Shown here: piece after piece, positions 43,985-56,535 of the stretch
Numbering within the stretch: position 1 is the stretch's first letter
Layout: every line of letters begins with the position of its first letter
Assembly: GCF_032854445.1 (NCBI RefSeq)
Contig: NW_027017955.1
Coordinates: 496,001 to 560,000 of the forward strand
DNA length: 64,000 bases
Reading direction: 5' to 3'
Origin: Liolophura sinensis
Lineage: Eukaryota; Mollusca; Polyplacophora; Chitonida; Chitonidae
The notes under the pieces: model-generated
Seen by the model: the letters and a program-made list of their open reading frames with translations, nothing else
Databases searched by the model: none
Told to the model about the DNA's origin: nothing
Translations under genes and position numbers: made by a program

Positions 43985-46900
43985 TCACAGCTTTCCTGCC
44001 ATACCAATGGTAGAGAGAAAATCAAAAATAGTATCACTTTCTACAGAATTGAAAAGTTCTGAAAGAGAGCTCACGTGATAAAAGGAATCTCGTACAGGAG
44101 CAAAGTCGCCACAGTCAAGCAATATGTGCTTGACTGTGAACCGTTGATCACAAGCAAAGCAATGAGGAGCATCTTCTCCTTTCAACAAATACCCATGCGT
44201 AGCACGTGTGTGACCGATACGACACCTCCTCAAAATGCAAGAGCGGAGACGATGCCGTGAAAGGGAAGGCGCTGGACCAACAAACTGACGAATATCATGC
44301 AGTTTGTTGGTTGTCTGGTCATCCCATTGAGCCTGAAACAAGCGCTTGATATAGGAGCAAATAAGTGAACGCAAGTCCGAATATGGAACGTCAGTTTGGG
44401 TAGTAACGGAATGCAAAGCCGCCTTCGCGGCTTCATCTGCAGCAGTATTTCCAGGGATATCCATATGCCCTGGCACCCAACAAAAGACAATGATAAAGTC
44501 TTCATTAAGTCGTTTAAACATCTCCCTGATAGACGGAATGTCTGGATGTACAGGCGAACTAACCCAAATTGCCTGGAGGCAGCAAAGGGAGTCAGAGCAG
44601 ATGAGAACTCTGCTACCTCCTAGCTTTGGAATGGACCGAAGTGCGCACAAAATTGCCTTGGTTTCTGCAGTAAATACAGAACAGGAATTTGGAAACCGAG
44701 TTGAAATGGTTCTAGGCCCAAGGACAGCGGCAGAAGCCACGCCATCATCATTCTTGGAACCGTCAGTGAATATGCGGTGATAAAATGGATACTTTGAACA
44801 CATATTACTAAACTCCTGCTGGTATACTAAAGGGTTGGTGGAAGAATTCTTCAGGGAGGAGAGCGAGGTATCAACCTGAGGCTCAGGACATAACCACGGT
44901 GGATCTTCCTGGATGCGTATGGGGGTGATAGTATCCAGCCCAAGTCCAGCTGCTTGCACGTGTTCCTGAATGCGGACACCCAGTGGAGGAAAAATGGATG
45001 GCTTCTGAGCATATAAGTCTTCAAATTCCGGATGGAAGACACAATCAAAGGCCGGGTTGGATGGATTGGCTCTAAGCTTGGTGATATACTGTAAGGATGG
45101 TTCAGTTCTTCGAAGCTCCGGGGGAGGCTCGTTTGCCTCAACATACAGACTCTCCACAGGAGAGGTACGGAAAGCACCTAAGCACAACCGTAGGGCCTGG
45201 TGATGTATAGTATTGAGTTTCTTCAACTGGGAGCGCGACGGACCTCCATAAACACTGCAGGCATAGTCTAGCTTAGAACGAATCAGTGCTCGATAGAGCT
45301 GAAGTAGGGTTTCGTGATCCCCTCCCCATCGAGCACTAGAGACAACCTTCAAAATATTAAGCGCCTTTAGGCATCTGGCTCTAAGATAATTAATGTGAGA
45401 TTTAAATGTAAGGTGGTTATCGAAGATCACCCCGAGGAATTTTGCCTCCGGCACAACCTTGATGGGAGACCCATCTAAAAATACCTTGGGGTCTTCATGG
45501 GGGAAGTACTTCCGACAAAAGTGTACACAGTCTTCGACTTGGAGAACTTAAATCCGTTCTCCAGTGCCCAGGCATGGATTTTGTTAAGACAAATCTGCAG
45601 CTGTCTCTCAATGGTGTGCATACCTTTGCCTCGACAAGAGATACCAAGATCGTCCACAAAAAGGGACGCATTCATACTAGGAGATAAAACTCTGGCAAGG
45701 CTATTAATCTTACTGCTAAAGAGAGTAACTGATAAAATGCTGCCTTGAGGAACCCCCTGATCTTGTTCAAAGTAGTCAGATAGGGTAGCCCCAACCCGAA
45801 CTTGGAAGTGACGATGGTCTAAGAATTTACGAATAAAGTCAGGAAGCCGACCTCTAAGTCCAAATCCATGCATATCTTTCAGAATGCCATATTTCCAAGT
45901 AGTGTCATATGCTTTTTCCAGATCAAAAAAGACAGATACGACATGGTCACGATTAACGATACCGTTCTTAATAAAGCATTCTAGACGAACAAGGTGATCA
46001 ACAGTACTGCGATTCCTTCGAAATCCACATTGAATGTCGCTTATCAACTCATTAGTCTCCAAAATCCACACCATGCGATCGTTAATCATCCTCTCCATAG
46101 TCTTGCATACACAACTGGTTAAGGAAATAGGACGATAGTTATTTGGATCGGTAGAATCCTTTCCGGGCTTTGGGATGGGGACAATAATAGCGTTTTGCCA
46201 TGAGGCAGGAAAATTCCCGGAAATCCAAATGGTATTAAAAATTCCAAGAAGCACCCTCAAACAAGGAAGATTCTGGAAGGTGTCGTAAAAGCTGATAGTG
46301 GATATCATCTGGCCCTGGAGTTGAATCATGGGCCTTGCTCAGGGATGCGGATAGTTCATGTAGAGAAAATGTAGCATTGTAGGATTCTTCATTTGAGGAT
46401 GTAAAATCAAGATAACTTGCCTCGGTCCGTTCCTTGTCACGCTGGAACTGAGGCAAGTAATTATCTGAAGACGAATGGTGCGCAAAAGAAGCGCCCAACC
46501 TATTGGCTATGTCAAGTTTTTCTGTCAAAGAATTATTCCCGTCTTTAAGATGATTGACAGTGACATTGGATCCCTTGCCTTTGCAGTGGATCATATTCCA
46601 GACTTTTGACATAGGGGTACGATGATTAATCTTAGAAACATAACGTTTCCAAGAGTCACGTTTGGACTGTTTGATAGTCCTACAAGCTTTAGCTCCAGTA
46701 CGCCTAACATCGTCTAAATTACCGGGAGATGGTCTACATCGGTACACGCGCTCAGCACGTTTCCTGAAACGCCTAGCTCGTTTACAGTCCTCCGTGAACC
46801 ACGGTTTCTTAATACAGGGAACCGCACAAGATTTCGGGATACATTTGGAGGATACATTTGGAGGCTACATCGATTAGCTGATCCGAGAATAACTGGATAG

Positions 46901-47667
46901 GATCAACTGCATCAAGAAAAAGGTCGCTAGTAAGTGTTTCACCACACAGAACAGCAAAGCGGGGCCAGTCTGCTTAATCATAATTAAAGCGTGGAAGGGA
47001 GGAAGATACCGGCTCCTCAAGGGTAAGTATGGTGGGGAAGTGGTCGCTTCCGCACAGATCATCATGGACGCTCCAGCTGAATTCCGATCTTAGCCCTGCA
47101 TCAGCCAGAGCTAAATCAAGGATCGAATAAATGCCCTTTGCAGGATGAAGGTAAGTATGTGTGCCATCATTTAAGTCGCATAGAGAGTTATTAGATATAA
47201 AATCCTCCAATACAGAGCCCTTCTGGTTACGTTTAGAGTCACCCCAGAGAACACTATGGGCATTAAAGTCACCCCAAAGAAGGCACGGTGTAGGTAATTG
47301 ATCACATAGATTTTGCAGCTCTTGTTGGTGAAGAGTAGAAGAAGGTGGTATATAAATACAACAGATTGTTAATACTATACCCAGTATGATACGCACTGCC
47401 ACCGCCTGCAAATCGGTGTTCAGTGCCATTTTATTGTGTATTACACCCTGCCTAATCAAAAGAGAAGAACCCCCTGATGCCTTTTCCATTCGTAGACGTG
47501 ACAACAGCGTGATGACATACATAACCTCGACATTGATAACTAGGATCAGTCAGAGTTTCCTGCAAGTTAAAAGCTATAGGACTGAGGTCTTGAGCTAACA
47601 TCTGGAGCTCTGCGAGGTTATACCTCAATCCTCTACAGTTCCACTGTAAGATCTTTGTAGTAGCCAT
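43985..47667 (-). pseudogene. Family B ORF2, copy 3, broken
   Basis: Same domains and lesions as copy 1; the 13-bp duplication is at 46838-46863. Confidence 0.92.
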
Positions 47668-47676
47668 TATTAATAT

Positions 47677-48820
47677 TTATTTACTCTTTTTCTTTTTTCT
47701 GGACTTCTTATACATCGCTGCCCTACGCTCAGCAAAATCCTCCTGTGACAACGTTATCAACATCCTCTGCTTTTTAGCCTTGTCAACTTTAGAGTCTCGT
47801 CGCAATGTGCGATAATACGACCCCACGGATGTTGAGACAGGTACCAAGACCTCATCCTTGCCATTGGTATAGGCAGGCAAGTCTTCGGGTGCATCCATTT
47901 CCGAAAGAGATTCCTCCATATTGGATTCTCCACCAGTCCTAGACATATCAGATTGCTGAGAGCTTCCCTGAGGATCAAGGCAATGTGCTATATCTCTAGT
48001 GTCTAACTGTGACATTGTAGACGGGTCAGGACTGAACGTGCTACCCCATAAGGACGGGCTCTTACCAAGTGCACCTTTGGAGGGCATCACGCCACTGGAT
48101 TGCGTCTCCTTAATGCAGGATGGCGTTGTATCCGAAATTTCTGACGATCAAGAGGTAAGGAGGAATTCGAGATTTGACTCATACCGACAACCCACTCCGG
48201 GCTATTTGATGTCTGAGATGCCTCGCAAAGGCTCTGGGGCCCACCTACTGCTGGCGATTCGCTTAACTTCCTTACCTTATTTGTAGCACTCTCCAGCTTC
48301 CTCGTTGTCAGCAGCAGAGTTATCCAAAGTCCCTTTATTTTGTTGACTGGAAGGAACAGACTCGGCAGAAACCCCAATTTCCATATCATCCCGCAAAGGT
48401 TCTACACAGTCAACTCTATATATGATTTATTTGACAGCATCGCTGGCGATGTTGTCATCAATTATTTGAAGGCCATTGGCCTTTATCATAAAATATAAAT
48501 TTTAATTGTCATAAATATCTGTAGATAAACAGTTATATACATATAGATTTATACATGTGCTATAACCCTGGTTTTCGAGTTTTAACTCTTATTTTTCTTT
48601 TATACGATTTTAAACATGTCTGTACTTTTTGTTTTACTTTTGATGTTCATATTATCATATCGAAAACCTTAACCGTCTCGCGTTTTCACCTTGCTCTCGC
48701 CACGATATGGCTGAAATATTGCCGATGTGGCGTTAAGCCATAATCATTCATTCATTCATTCATTCCATATCATCCCCATGTCCCTGACTATAATTACCAT
48801 CATCATCTCCTCGACCTTCA
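47677..48820 (-). pseudogene. B gag remnant across the copy 3/4 boundary
   Basis: Open C-terminal part at 47677-48090, disrupted frame with G48250 (the copy 2 allele), A1 of copy 4, then the remainder. Confidence 0.78.
48393..48762 (+). mobile_element. A1 of copy 4
   Basis: As copy 2, with C48694. Confidence 0.88.
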
Positions 48821-49411
48821 CCCCCGTGGGGTTTCCGGGGTGATAAGAATAGGGCCTCAGCCCTCTAGGCAAGCTTGTCGTAAAAGTCGACTAACCTAGA
48901 GCTCTCCTGTGTGAGCCCGGTGAATATAATAGGCTCACATCTTCTCGGTTGTGTGAGAGGCAACCGGGGAGCGACCTGTTTTCCGTGGGTTGCGACCCGT
49001 AATCTCCGAGGACGGGATCCTGGTGGCTGAGGGTGGGTTGGTCTTGCGAGATCCTCCGCTTTGGCCCTTACTTGGAGTGAAACGGGAGGTCGGATGGGCC
49101 CGGTCCGATCAATCGGCTTGGTCATGTCTTGCCTCTACGTGGTTCCAATTGCCTCAATAACAGCATATCGTTTGGCGAACAAATATTATTTCTGAAATAT
49201 CGTTTGTAGGACTACGTTTTGAGGCGGTGGCTCATGGGTCAATCGAGTAGATTGAATTTAACCTGTTGGTATAAATCAATCTGTTCGAGTATACCTCATA
49301 TGGAATCCTTGGTGCCTTTCCTGCTGGGTATCCCCAGGTTCAGACATCGCCCTTGTTGGCACTCCGTGGTGGGTGGGGAACATATGGGCTGAATTGTATA
49401 TACATATTGCC
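48821..49411 (+). promoter_or_regulatory. A2 5' leader, copy 4
   Basis: As copies 1 and 2. Confidence 0.62.
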
Positions 49412-50773
49412 ATGTCATCTATAAACCTTAATTCGAATGTTTTAAATCTAAATACCAGGTCTTCCTCTCAGCCGATTTCAAGCGCTGACAAAAAGAGGAA
49501 ATTAGAGGTTTTGTCGGATTCGGCTGATAACGGACAGGACAGCTGGCCGGCCTTTATCGTTCTCTCAACAAAGAGTGAACAAAAGCCGGCCTCCAAAATT
49601 CATCCATTTGTACTGAAAAGGGCCCTGCAGGGTTCAGCAGGTACATTAAAAAACGTCAAGAAATTACGATCCGGAGACATTCTTATTGAATGTTTCCGGA
49701 AACAACAGTCCATAAATTTATTAGCTTTAAACAAAATAAATGATATTCCTGTGTATACATCCCCCCATAACTCCCTGAACAGCTGTCAGGGAATTATACG
49801 TGACAGAGATCAGGATATCATTGATCTATCAGAAGAAGAAATCTGCACTGAACTGAAGTCACAAGGTGTTACCAGAGTGAAACGCTTCAATATGAAGAAA
49901 TCTGGTAACATCATTAAACTAAATACATATCTTCTCACCTTCAACAGTAAATCTATTCCGTCATATATTTACATTGGCCCGTATAGGGTTGGTGTGGACT
50001 TATATATACCTAACCCAACACGTTGTTTCAAGTGTCAAAAGTTTGGCCATGGCAAGGGCCAGTGTAAAAATAAACTGATTTGTTTCCGGTGCGGCAGCGA
50101 GGGTCATGATGGTTTCGACTGCAGCAGCACAGCAAAGTGCTGCAATTGTGGTGGAGATCACATGGCCTCCTCTAGGGACTGCCCACTTTTTGTAAAAGAA
50201 AAACAAATAATCACAATAAAGACTAAAAACAATATATCATATCAGGAGGCCCGGAAATTGGTCTCCCCTCCTAACATTTCACTGCAGACTTCATTTGCCA
50301 ATGCGGTCAAGCGAGTAGCATCTGTTGCTACTCAAACATCAATGACTTGGCCCATTGGAAACCAGAAACCATGTCTTATTTCTGTTGAACCTACTGTTCG
50401 ACCTGCTTTTAATACGTCCTCAACCCAGACTGCCTCAATACAACAGATCAAACCAGCCAATAACACTGACCAACCCGATATTCCTAAACCTAGTCAACCT
50501 AAAAACAAAAATGTGTCCGAAAATAAACCTCAAAATAAAAACAATAAACCTAGTAAACCCAGTGGCCCAACAGAGCGTCCCTCTAAGGCCACTGGGGACC
50601 CTGTCCAAACTTATAATAAATTTGGACCGTTGGAGGACGTTGGTTTTTCAACATCAGATTCGGATGTGATGGATACATCACCCGCACCAGGGAGATCTAA
50701 CAGCCGATCTCCCAGGATGGGTCGTCCACGGTCCAAACATAAAGAAAAATCTCCTATACGTCTCCCTCCGTAA
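49412..50773 (+). CDS. Family A gag, copy 4, intact
   Basis: Protein identical to copy 1; TAATG junction kept. Confidence 0.92.
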   Translation: MSSINLNSNVLNLNTRSSSQPISSADKKRKLEVLSDSADNGQDSWPAFIVLSTKSEQKPASKIHPFVLKRALQGSAGTLKNVKKLRSGDILIECFRKQQSINLLALNKINDIPVYTSPHNSLNSCQGIIRDRDQDIIDLSEEEICTELKSQGVTRVKRFNMKKSGNIIKLNTYLLTFNSKSIPSYIYIGPYRVGVDLYIPNPTRCFKCQKFGHGKGQCKNKLICFRCGSEGHDGFDCSSTAKCCNCGGDHMASSRDCPLFVKEKQIITIKTKNNISYQEARKLVSPPNISLQTSFANAVKRVASVATQTSMTWPIGNQKPCLISVEPTVRPAFNTSSTQTASIQQIKPANNTDQPDIPKPSQPKNKNVSENKPQNKNNKPSKPSGPTERPSKATGDPVQTYNKFGPLEDVGFSTSDSDVMDTSPAPGRSNSRSPRMGRPRSKHKEKSPIRLPP

Positions 50774-51153
50774 TGGCGATATACGACAAAATTATACAGT
50801 GGAATTGTCGAGGCCTTAAGGTCAATTTTATTGAAATAACACAGCTTGTTCAATCATTAAATCCTATAGCCCTGTGTCTTCAGGAAACTCATTTGAAAAC
50901 ATCTGACAAAGATAAAATAACTCTTAAAAATTACTCATTATACAGTACGTACTCTAATGAAGAAGATCGAGCTGCAGGCGGCACCTCTATCTTCGTCAAT
51001 AACAATGTTATTCACAGCCCTGTTGCTCTGGATACAGAGCTTCAGGCTGTGGCCGTTCGTGTTTCATTATGTGAAACAATCACATTATGTTCAGTGTATA
51101 TTCCCCCGAACATTTCTTTGTCAGCTTTGCAGTTACATAATTTAAAAGAATGA
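50773..51153 (+). pseudogene. Family A endonuclease N-terminus, copy 4
   Basis: Truncated by the A3 tail. Confidence 0.87.
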
Positions 51154-53140
51154 ATGAATGAATGATTATGGCTTAACGCCACATCGGCAATATTTCAGCC
51201 ATACCGTGGCGAGAACAAGGTGAAAGCAAGAGACGGTTAGGGTTTTCGATATGACAATATGAACACCAAAAGTAAAACAAAAAGTACAGACGTGATTAAA
51301 ATCGAATAAAAGAAAAATAAGATTTAAAACTCGAAAACCAGGGTTAGAGTACATGTATAAATATATATAACTGTTTATCTATAGATATCCATGACAATTA
51401 AAATTTATATTTTATGATATAGGCCAATGGCCTTCAAACAATTTATGACAACATCGCCAGCGATGCTGTCAAACAAATCATATATAGAGTGGACTGTGTA
51501 GAATCTCTGCCGAACATGGGCAAAGTCTACACAGTCAACCAGAATATGTTTGATGCCATATTGAGCATCACATCCAACACACTCGGGAGCACTGCTCCCA
51601 TCCAAGATGAAATTGTGTGTCAGATGAGAATGTCCAATACGGCATCTGGTTAAAACGACTTGGTCTCTACGAGACATATCAAATGTATATGAATTATAGC
51701 CAATGACCGGATGAATGGCATGCAGTTTATTATGGACCTGCAAGTTCCATTCACCCTGCCAAAGGCCACGAATATATTTAAGAATATTGGACTTCATGTC
51801 AGTATAAGGGATTTTTATCTTAGATATGGGTTTATTTAGGGCAGCTTTCGCCTCCCTGTCTGCGACTGTGTTTCCATGGATACCAATATGACTTGGTATC
51901 CAGCAGAATATAATATCTTTACCTCTTCTAATTAATTTCCTATGTATAGCTAAAATTTGAAGGATCAAGGGATTTTTAAATTTATTATTCTGTATTGCCA
52001 ATAGGCAAGACAACGAGTCAGTGCATATCATTGCCCTCTGGGCACACCCAGAAGAAACATATGATAAGGCCAGGAGTATACCTCTGGCCTCGGCAGAGAA
52101 TATTGAAGAAGAGGATGGAAGACGAAAGGAAGAGACTCGCTGCTCCATGACAGCCGCAGTCGCAACCCTGTCCCCATCCTTCAACCCGTCAGTATATATA
52201 AATTTATAATCCATATAATTAGCTTTAATTTCAGCAAAACCTTGCTGAATTATAAGAGAATTTATATTCGATTTATTATATTTACGTAGATCAAATATTA
52301 GTTTAGGTTGTGGGAGAAGCCATGGAGGAGACTCCGGAAAAGACACCGGAGCTATATCCTCCAGCTTGATGTTAGCTCCCACAATATGGTCCCGTATACG
52401 AAGACCGAACGAAGGGATCTTGTTAGGACATTTAGTATATTTGTCTACATACAATGGATTGAAAACACAGTCGTAGGCAGGGTTTGTTGGATGTGGTTTA
52501 AGCTTTGTAGCATATTGAAGGCTAAGTTTTATACGTCGGTTATATAAAGAAGGCTCATTTGCCTCCACGTATAAACGTTCTACTGGTGAGGTTCTAAAAG
52601 CACCAAGGCTGAGCCTCAAACCTTGGTGATGAACAGGATCCAACATTTTAATGTACGAATTCCTAGCGGAACCGTAAATGATGGATCCATAGTCCAATTT
52701 AGACCTCACCAGAGAACGATATAAATTAAGTAAAACTGATCGGTCAGCACCCCAATCGGTGCTAGACACGACCTTAATTATATCGAGAGCCTTTGTACAT
52801 TTAGCTTTAAGCATTTTTATATGAGGTGTAATTGATATTCGATTTTTTGTCAAAAATAAAACCCCTAAAAATTTATTTTCTCCAACAATTTTCACTGGTT
52901 TACCAAAAAAATTAAGTTCAGGGTCTAGAGGGAATTTCCGTTGATTACAAAAATGCATACCGACGGTTTTAGATGCGGAAAATCTAAAACTATTGGCAAC
53001 TGCCCATTTCTCGATCTTATTGAGACAAAGCTGCAGCTGCCGCTCGATGTTATTCATATTTTAAGCACGGTAGCATATCAGGAAATCATCTACATATAAA
53101 AAAAACCTCTGTGCCAGATGTCAATGTTATAGCCAAACTA
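51148..53140 (-). mobile_element. A3 of copy 4
   Basis: Open frame at 51405-53057, identical to copies 2 and 3 in protein. Confidence 0.87.
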
Positions 53141-53417
53141 AACTACCAGGCAAAAGAAAGGTGTCACCGTATTTTTTTTCATAAAAAAAAAGTAAAAGCG
53201 CGGTTCAGGGTTTGATTCTAAGCAGGACTTAGTGTATGAATGCATAGTTTCCTCTACCAGAACGCATCGTCACCAACGCAGCAACTGGAATTGTGAAATT
53301 GCGACCACATGCAAAACGTCCTTTTGAGGCATGGCTCGTGATGCACGTGCGGTAATGTTGCATAAATACTCTTGCTCGAAAGAGAAGACATTCAGTGACC
53401 GAAAAAACACCAACAGT

Positions 53418-53702
53418 ATGCCAAGACTTACGCAAGCGCAACGAGACCAGGCCATCGGTATGTCCACCATGGCAGTCTCGCAACGTCACATTGCAAGAAC
53501 GTTCAACTGCAGCCAAACCACCATCAGGAGGTTGTTGATACGCTATCAGCAGACAGGCCAGACCCAAGACAGACCAAGATCGGGAAGACCGAGGCTGAAG
53601 ATCGCTACATCCGGCAGATCCACCTCCGAAACGTCAACAGCGGCGACGGCACTAGGCCATGTCATCAGCCCCAGAACAACACTGTGTCGTCTTCGTTCAA
53701 CT
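53418..53702 (+). pseudogene. Tc1-like transposase fragment, copy 4
   Basis: As copy 1. Confidence 0.8.
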
Positions 53703-54309
53703 CCCCCGTGGGGTTTCCGGGGTGATAAAAATAGGACGTCAGTCCTCTAGGCAAGCTTGTCGTAAAAGTCGACTAACCTAGAGCTCTCCTGTGTGAGCCC
53801 GGTGAATATAATAGGCTCACATCTTCCCGGTTGTGTGAGAGGCAACTGGGGAGCGACCTGTTTGCCTTGGGTTGCGACCCGTGATCAACGAGGACGGGAT
53901 CCTGGTGGCTGAGGGCGTGTTGGTCTTGCGAGATCCTCACGCCCAACACGTCACTTTGGGCCTTACTTGGGGAGAGACGGGAGGTCGGATGGGCCCGATC
54001 CGATCAATCGGCTTGGTCACGCCTTTCCTCTGCGTGGCCCCAAAATTTCTCCATAACACCACTCAGTAAAGAATAAATGTTATTTCTGAAATTTTGTTTG
54101 CGGTACTACGTTTTCAGGCGGTGGCTCATGGACCAATCGAGTAGTATGTGTCTGATGTGTGACCTTATTAGCCTAATGGGGTTTGCTTATGGACGTGGAG
54201 TCCTTGGTGCGTTTCCTGGTGGGTAACCCCAGGTTCAGGCATCGCCCTTGTTGGCACTCCGTGGGTGGGGTGGGGAACACGTGGGGTGAATTCGTATTAT
54301 ATATTGATT
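53703..54309 (+). promoter_or_regulatory. A4 5' leader, copy 4
   Basis: As copy 1. Confidence 0.6.
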
Positions 54310-54498
54310 ATGTCTATCCTAACCCTTCCAAACCAAATGTATCTAACAAATAAAATAACCAGGTCTTCCTCTCATCCGACTTCGTCGAATGCTGACAAAA
54401 AGAGGGAGTTAGAGGTTTTGTCAGGCTGCCTTGATAATGCGCAGGATACATGGCCGCCTTTCATCGTTCTCTCAACAAGGGGTGAACAGAATGAATGA
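54310..54498 (+). pseudogene. A4 gag fragment, copy 4
   Basis: Private G54481 gives TRGEQ for TRSEQ just before the A5 junction. Confidence 0.85.
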
Positions 54499-54680
54499 AT
54501 GATTATGGCTTAACGCCACATCGGCAATATTTCAGCCATATCGTGGCGAGAACAAGGTCAAAAAGTGAGATGGTTAAGGTTTTCGATATAATAATATGAA
54601 CACCAAAAGTAAAACAAAAAGTACAGACATGTTTAAAATAGTATGAAAGAAAAATAAGAGTTAAAACTCGAAAACCAGGG
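54489..54680 (-). mobile_element. A5 3'UTR fragment, copy 4
   Basis: As copy 1. Confidence 0.82.
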
Positions 54681-55586
54681 GTTGTGCCCAGAGGGCAATG
54701 ATATGCACTGACTCGTTGTCTTGCTTATTGGCAATACAGAACAATAAATTTAAAAATCCCTTGATCCTTCAAATTTTAGCTATACAGGAATTAATTAGGA
54801 AGCTAATTAGAAGAGGTAAAGATATTATATTCTGCTGGATACCAAGTCATATTGGTATCCATGGAAACACAGTCGCAGACAGGGAGGCGAAAGCTGCCCT
54901 AAATAAACCCATATCTAAGATAAAAATCCCTTATACTGACATGAAGTCCAATATTCTTAAATATATTCGTGGCCTTTGGCAGGGTGAATGGAACTTGCAG
55001 GTCCATAATAAACTGCATGTTATTCATCCGGTCATTGGCTATAATTCATATACACTTGATATGTCTCGTAGAGACCAAGTCGTTTTAACCAGATGCCATA
55101 TTGGGCATTCTCGTCTAACGCACAATTTCATACTAGATGGGAGCAGTGCTCCCGAGTGTGTTGGATGTGATGCTCAATATGGCATCAAACATATCTTGGT
55201 TGACTGTGTCGACTTTGCCCATGTTGGGCAAAGATTCTACACAGTCAACTCTATATATGATTTATTTGACAGCATCGCTGGCGATGTTGTCATAAATTAT
55301 TTGAAGGCCCTTGGCCTATATCATAAAATATAAAATTTAATTGTCACAAATATCTATAGATAAACAGTTATATACATATAGATTGATTTACACATATACT
55401 ATAACCCTGGTTTTCGAGTTTTAACTCTTATTTTTCTTTTATACGATTTTTAACAGGTCTACTTTTTGTTTTACTTTTGATGTTTATATTATCATATCGA
55501 AAACCTTAACCGTCTCGCGTTTTCACCTTGTTCTCGCCACGATATGGCTGAAATATTGCCAATGTGGGGTTACGCCATATTCATTC
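54681..55586 (+). mobile_element. A6 of copy 4
   Basis: ORF2 fragment at 54698-55333, 3'UTR and short tail. Confidence 0.85.
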
Positions 55587-55975
55587 TAGGTCAGTCGCCT
55601 TTCACGACAAGATTATCTGCAGAGTCTATCGGAGCTGGGGCTTAACATATTTCCACTACACACTGCAAGTAGCTTGGGCCGTGGAAGGCCTAGTCGTGGA
55701 AGCAAATGAAAACTGCGGGCCTGTATTCCAACAAATCCGACCAGGGTGTGGGGACCACCAGGTCCTGAGGAAGGATCTACTTTCCCTATCCCCCTGCGTG
55801 CGGTCCAAATAAATGCATTTATTGCGTCAGGTAGAAACCTCAATCCACCAAATCCAGGTCTAACCTGACGCGTTTGACCATAGCAATGGAGATGAACCAC
55901 GCGAGGTGCATACGGCACGCTCTTTCGTGACCCACCACTTCTGCTAGGTCACGTGACCACAAGTTACTGCCCCTC
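55587..55975. other. Unassigned palindrome-rich segment, copy 4
   Basis: As 7662-8050. Confidence 0.5.
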
Positions 55976-56535
55976 CCCCCGTGGGATCTCCGGGGTCATA
56001 AGAGTAGGACCCCAGTTCTCTAGGCAAGACTGTCGTACGAGGCGACTAGCTTAGAGTGTGGTTCTGGTGAATAGAATAATTTCACAGCCTCCCTGGGCTT
56101 GTCGTACAAAGTGAATAAAAGGGTCAACCTGTTTGCCGTGGGTTGCGACCCGTGATAGGGGAGGACGGGATTCTGGTGCCTGAGGGCGGGTTGGCCTTGC
56201 GAGATCCTCACGTATAACAGTCTACTTCGGTCCTTACTTCTGCAAAGACGGCCGGTCGGAGGGCCCGTTCCGAGGTCACGCCAGTCCGGATGTCCGGGCA
56301 TCAACCTTCATATATCTCGATTTCGTATAAATTGACTACTTTCCGTGTTGGACGTTTTTAGTGAGATGTTGGGATGTCTGGACGGTGGTTGCGGGGTCAA
56401 TCGACTTGGCCGTTTATAGTTTATTAGCCTGGCGGAGTATGAGCGAAGAATCCACCTTACCGAGGATGGCGTAGAACTCTCTGCTGCTTACCCGCAGGAG
56501 GCGTTCCATCGTATATGTAATGGCACTCCGTTGCT
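55976..56535 (+). promoter_or_regulatory. A7 orphan 5' leader, copy 4
   Basis: As copy 1. Confidence 0.68.

Larger units (their letters stand above)
31951..47925. repeat. Tandem unit copy 3 (15,975 bp)
   Basis: Same order and length as copy 1, with the copy 1 alleles at the three alternating sites (A32275, T32719, T41627). It has the most private bases: T33391, AA at 35260-35261 where the others have GG, C35961 and T41841. Confidence 0.99.
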